DNA from: JBEKJU01 sp050011095
GTDB lineage: Bacteria > Desulfobacterota > Syntrophorhabdia > Syntrophorhabdales > WCHB1-27
Direction: 5' to 3'
Assembly (NCBI GenBank): GCA_050011095.1
Contig: JBEKJU010000198.1
Location: 1-6,745 of the forward strand
Length of the DNA stretch: 6,745 nt
Below are positions 5,869 to 6,745 of this stretch, piece by piece (the stretch's first letter is position 1; every line of letters starts with the position of its first letter). The translations under genes and the position numbers were made by a program. The notes beneath the pieces are model-generated. The model had not been told where the DNA came from, did not search any database, and was given only the letters and a program-made list of their open reading frames with translations.

Positions 5869-6745
5869 TCATTTTGTACCTCCGAAGTTTTTGCCAAAGA
5901 CTTTCCTGAAGTGGAACCCGTAGACCATATACATTATTGCCGTGGGTAAGAGCAGGGGGCGTCGGAACAAAGACCAGGCAACGAGCTTCCAGTAATAGAG
6001 TCGCGCCCTGTCTTTTATCCCCAGGATGACCAAAGTTTTGAAAGGCGCGTCAAGGTAGTGGAGATTGTACCGGATGGACCGGAGATGAAAGCACCGTCTC
6101 CTCTTTTCCAAGGGTTTATATTCTTTGAGAAACGCCTTCACGCGCTCGTAGTATATTTGCGGTGAATAGATACCGGCGAGTATTTCTTTGTAACCCTCGA
6201 CAAGCCTTTCGTAGCCCATCCTGGGAACAATGTTCGTTGAAAAGTCTGTGTTATCACCGGAAACATCCCTCACTAGCCGGCCTTCCTTAGAGAGCCGTTC
6301 ATAGAGCCTGCTGCCGCTTGGTGCATTGAGCATTCCTACCATGGCTGTCACAATTCTGCTTTCCTGAATAAATCGGATCTGTCTTTCAAATGTTTCGGGA
6401 GAATCATTGTCGAACCCCACGATAAAACCGCCCCGAACACACAACCCGAGCTGCTGGATCCGTTTCACACTGGCGAGGAGGTCGCGGTTTGTATTTTGGA
6501 ATTTATTGCATTCCTTCAGAGACTTGTCGTCCGGCGTTTCAATCCCCACAAAGACGCCCTCAAACCCTGCCCGTATCATCTGTCTGATCAGGTCCTCATC
6601 GTCGGCGAGATTGATGGACGCCTCGGTTGACAGATCAAAAGGGTATCTTCTTTTCTTCATCCAGTCGATCATGGCTGGCAAGACGCTGTTCTTGAGCTTC
6701 GTTGTGTTGCCTATGAAATTATCGTCAACAAGAAAGACACTCCCC
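5869..6745 (-). CDS. B12-type radical SAM protein with DUF4070-like tail, N-terminus outside window
   Basis: The last 291 residues of a larger enzyme; the frame is open to the window edge, so the first base seen belongs to an upstream codon. The visible part starts with FLVDDNFIGN. TEASINLADD, VFVGIETP and GGFIVGFDND follow, which are strands of the radical SAM barrel that contact SAM. The final 130 or so residues resemble the DUF4070 tail (PF13282) found in cobalamin-binding radical SAM proteins, a group that includes the hopanoid methylase HpnP. A hydrophobic stretch near the end (WSLFRRPLLLPTAIMYMVYGF) suggests membrane contact. The CxxxCxxC cluster motif and any B12 domain would be outside the window, so they are presumed, not seen. 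The substrate is unknown. The gene appears less GC-rich than the sugar genes and is separated from them by 185 bases, so it is probably not part of their operon. Confidence 0.85.
   Translation of the reverse strand, partial: GSVFLVDDNFIGNTTKLKNSVLPAMIDWMKKRRYPFDLSTEASINLADDEDLIRQMIRAGFEGVFVGIETPDDKSLKECNKFQNTNRDLLASVKRIQQLGLCVRGGFIVGFDNDSPETFERQIRFIQESRIVTAMVGMLNAPSGSRLYERLSKEGRLVRDVSGDNTDFSTNIVPRMGYERLVEGYKEILAGIYSPQIYYERVKAFLKEYKPLEKRRRCFHLRSIRYNLHYLDAPFKTLVILGIKDRARLYYWKLVAWSLFRRPLLLPTAIMYMVYGFHFRKVFGKNFGGTK

Overview
The window is a bacterial chromosome segment with every recognisable gene on the minus strand, so it reads from right to left. It is moderately GC-rich across the central metabolic genes and clearly AT-richer at about 60-180 and 440-515. 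No ribosomal or taxonomic marker is present. The gene families (a TIGR00876-like transaldolase, an E. coli-like phosphoglucomutase, a B12-type radical SAM protein with a DUF4070-like tail, and remains of a MarR regulator) would fit an environmental Gram-negative lineage such as Desulfobacterota, Nitrospirota or NC10. That placement is a guess.

In transcription order: (1) 6745-5869 is the C-terminal part of a radical SAM protein whose start lies outside the window. (2) 5868-5684 is a 185-base spacer with one GC-rich hairpin and no gene. (3) 5683-534 is a tight four-gene cluster: HAD-family phosphatase, transaldolase (tal), glucose-6-phosphate isomerase (pgi), phosphoglucomutase (pgm). HAD/tal and tal/pgi each overlap by ATGA. 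pgi and pgm are separated by 43 bases that hold a possible 14-codon ORF, itself ending in an ATGA overlap with pgm. (4) 533-7 looks intergenic but contains a near-consensus promoter (514-486), an AT-rich near-perfect palindrome (475-453) and a broken MarR-family regulator (424-122). (5) At 6-1 a further gene seems to begin, with an excellent ribosome binding site, and runs off the left edge.

The three enzymes form a continuous route. Transaldolase makes or consumes fructose-6-phosphate in the non-oxidative pentose phosphate pathway, Pgi interconverts it with glucose-6-phosphate, and Pgm interconverts that with glucose-1-phosphate, the entry point to glycogen and nucleotide sugars. The HAD protein heads the cluster and its substrate cannot be read from the sequence.

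The least obvious content is the MarR pseudogene. The regulator's N-terminal helices and recognition helix are readable, but only across two reading-frame changes, and the C-terminal half is missing. The promoter and palindrome in front of it are still intact. I found no CRISPR array, tRNA, rRNA or insertion sequence.
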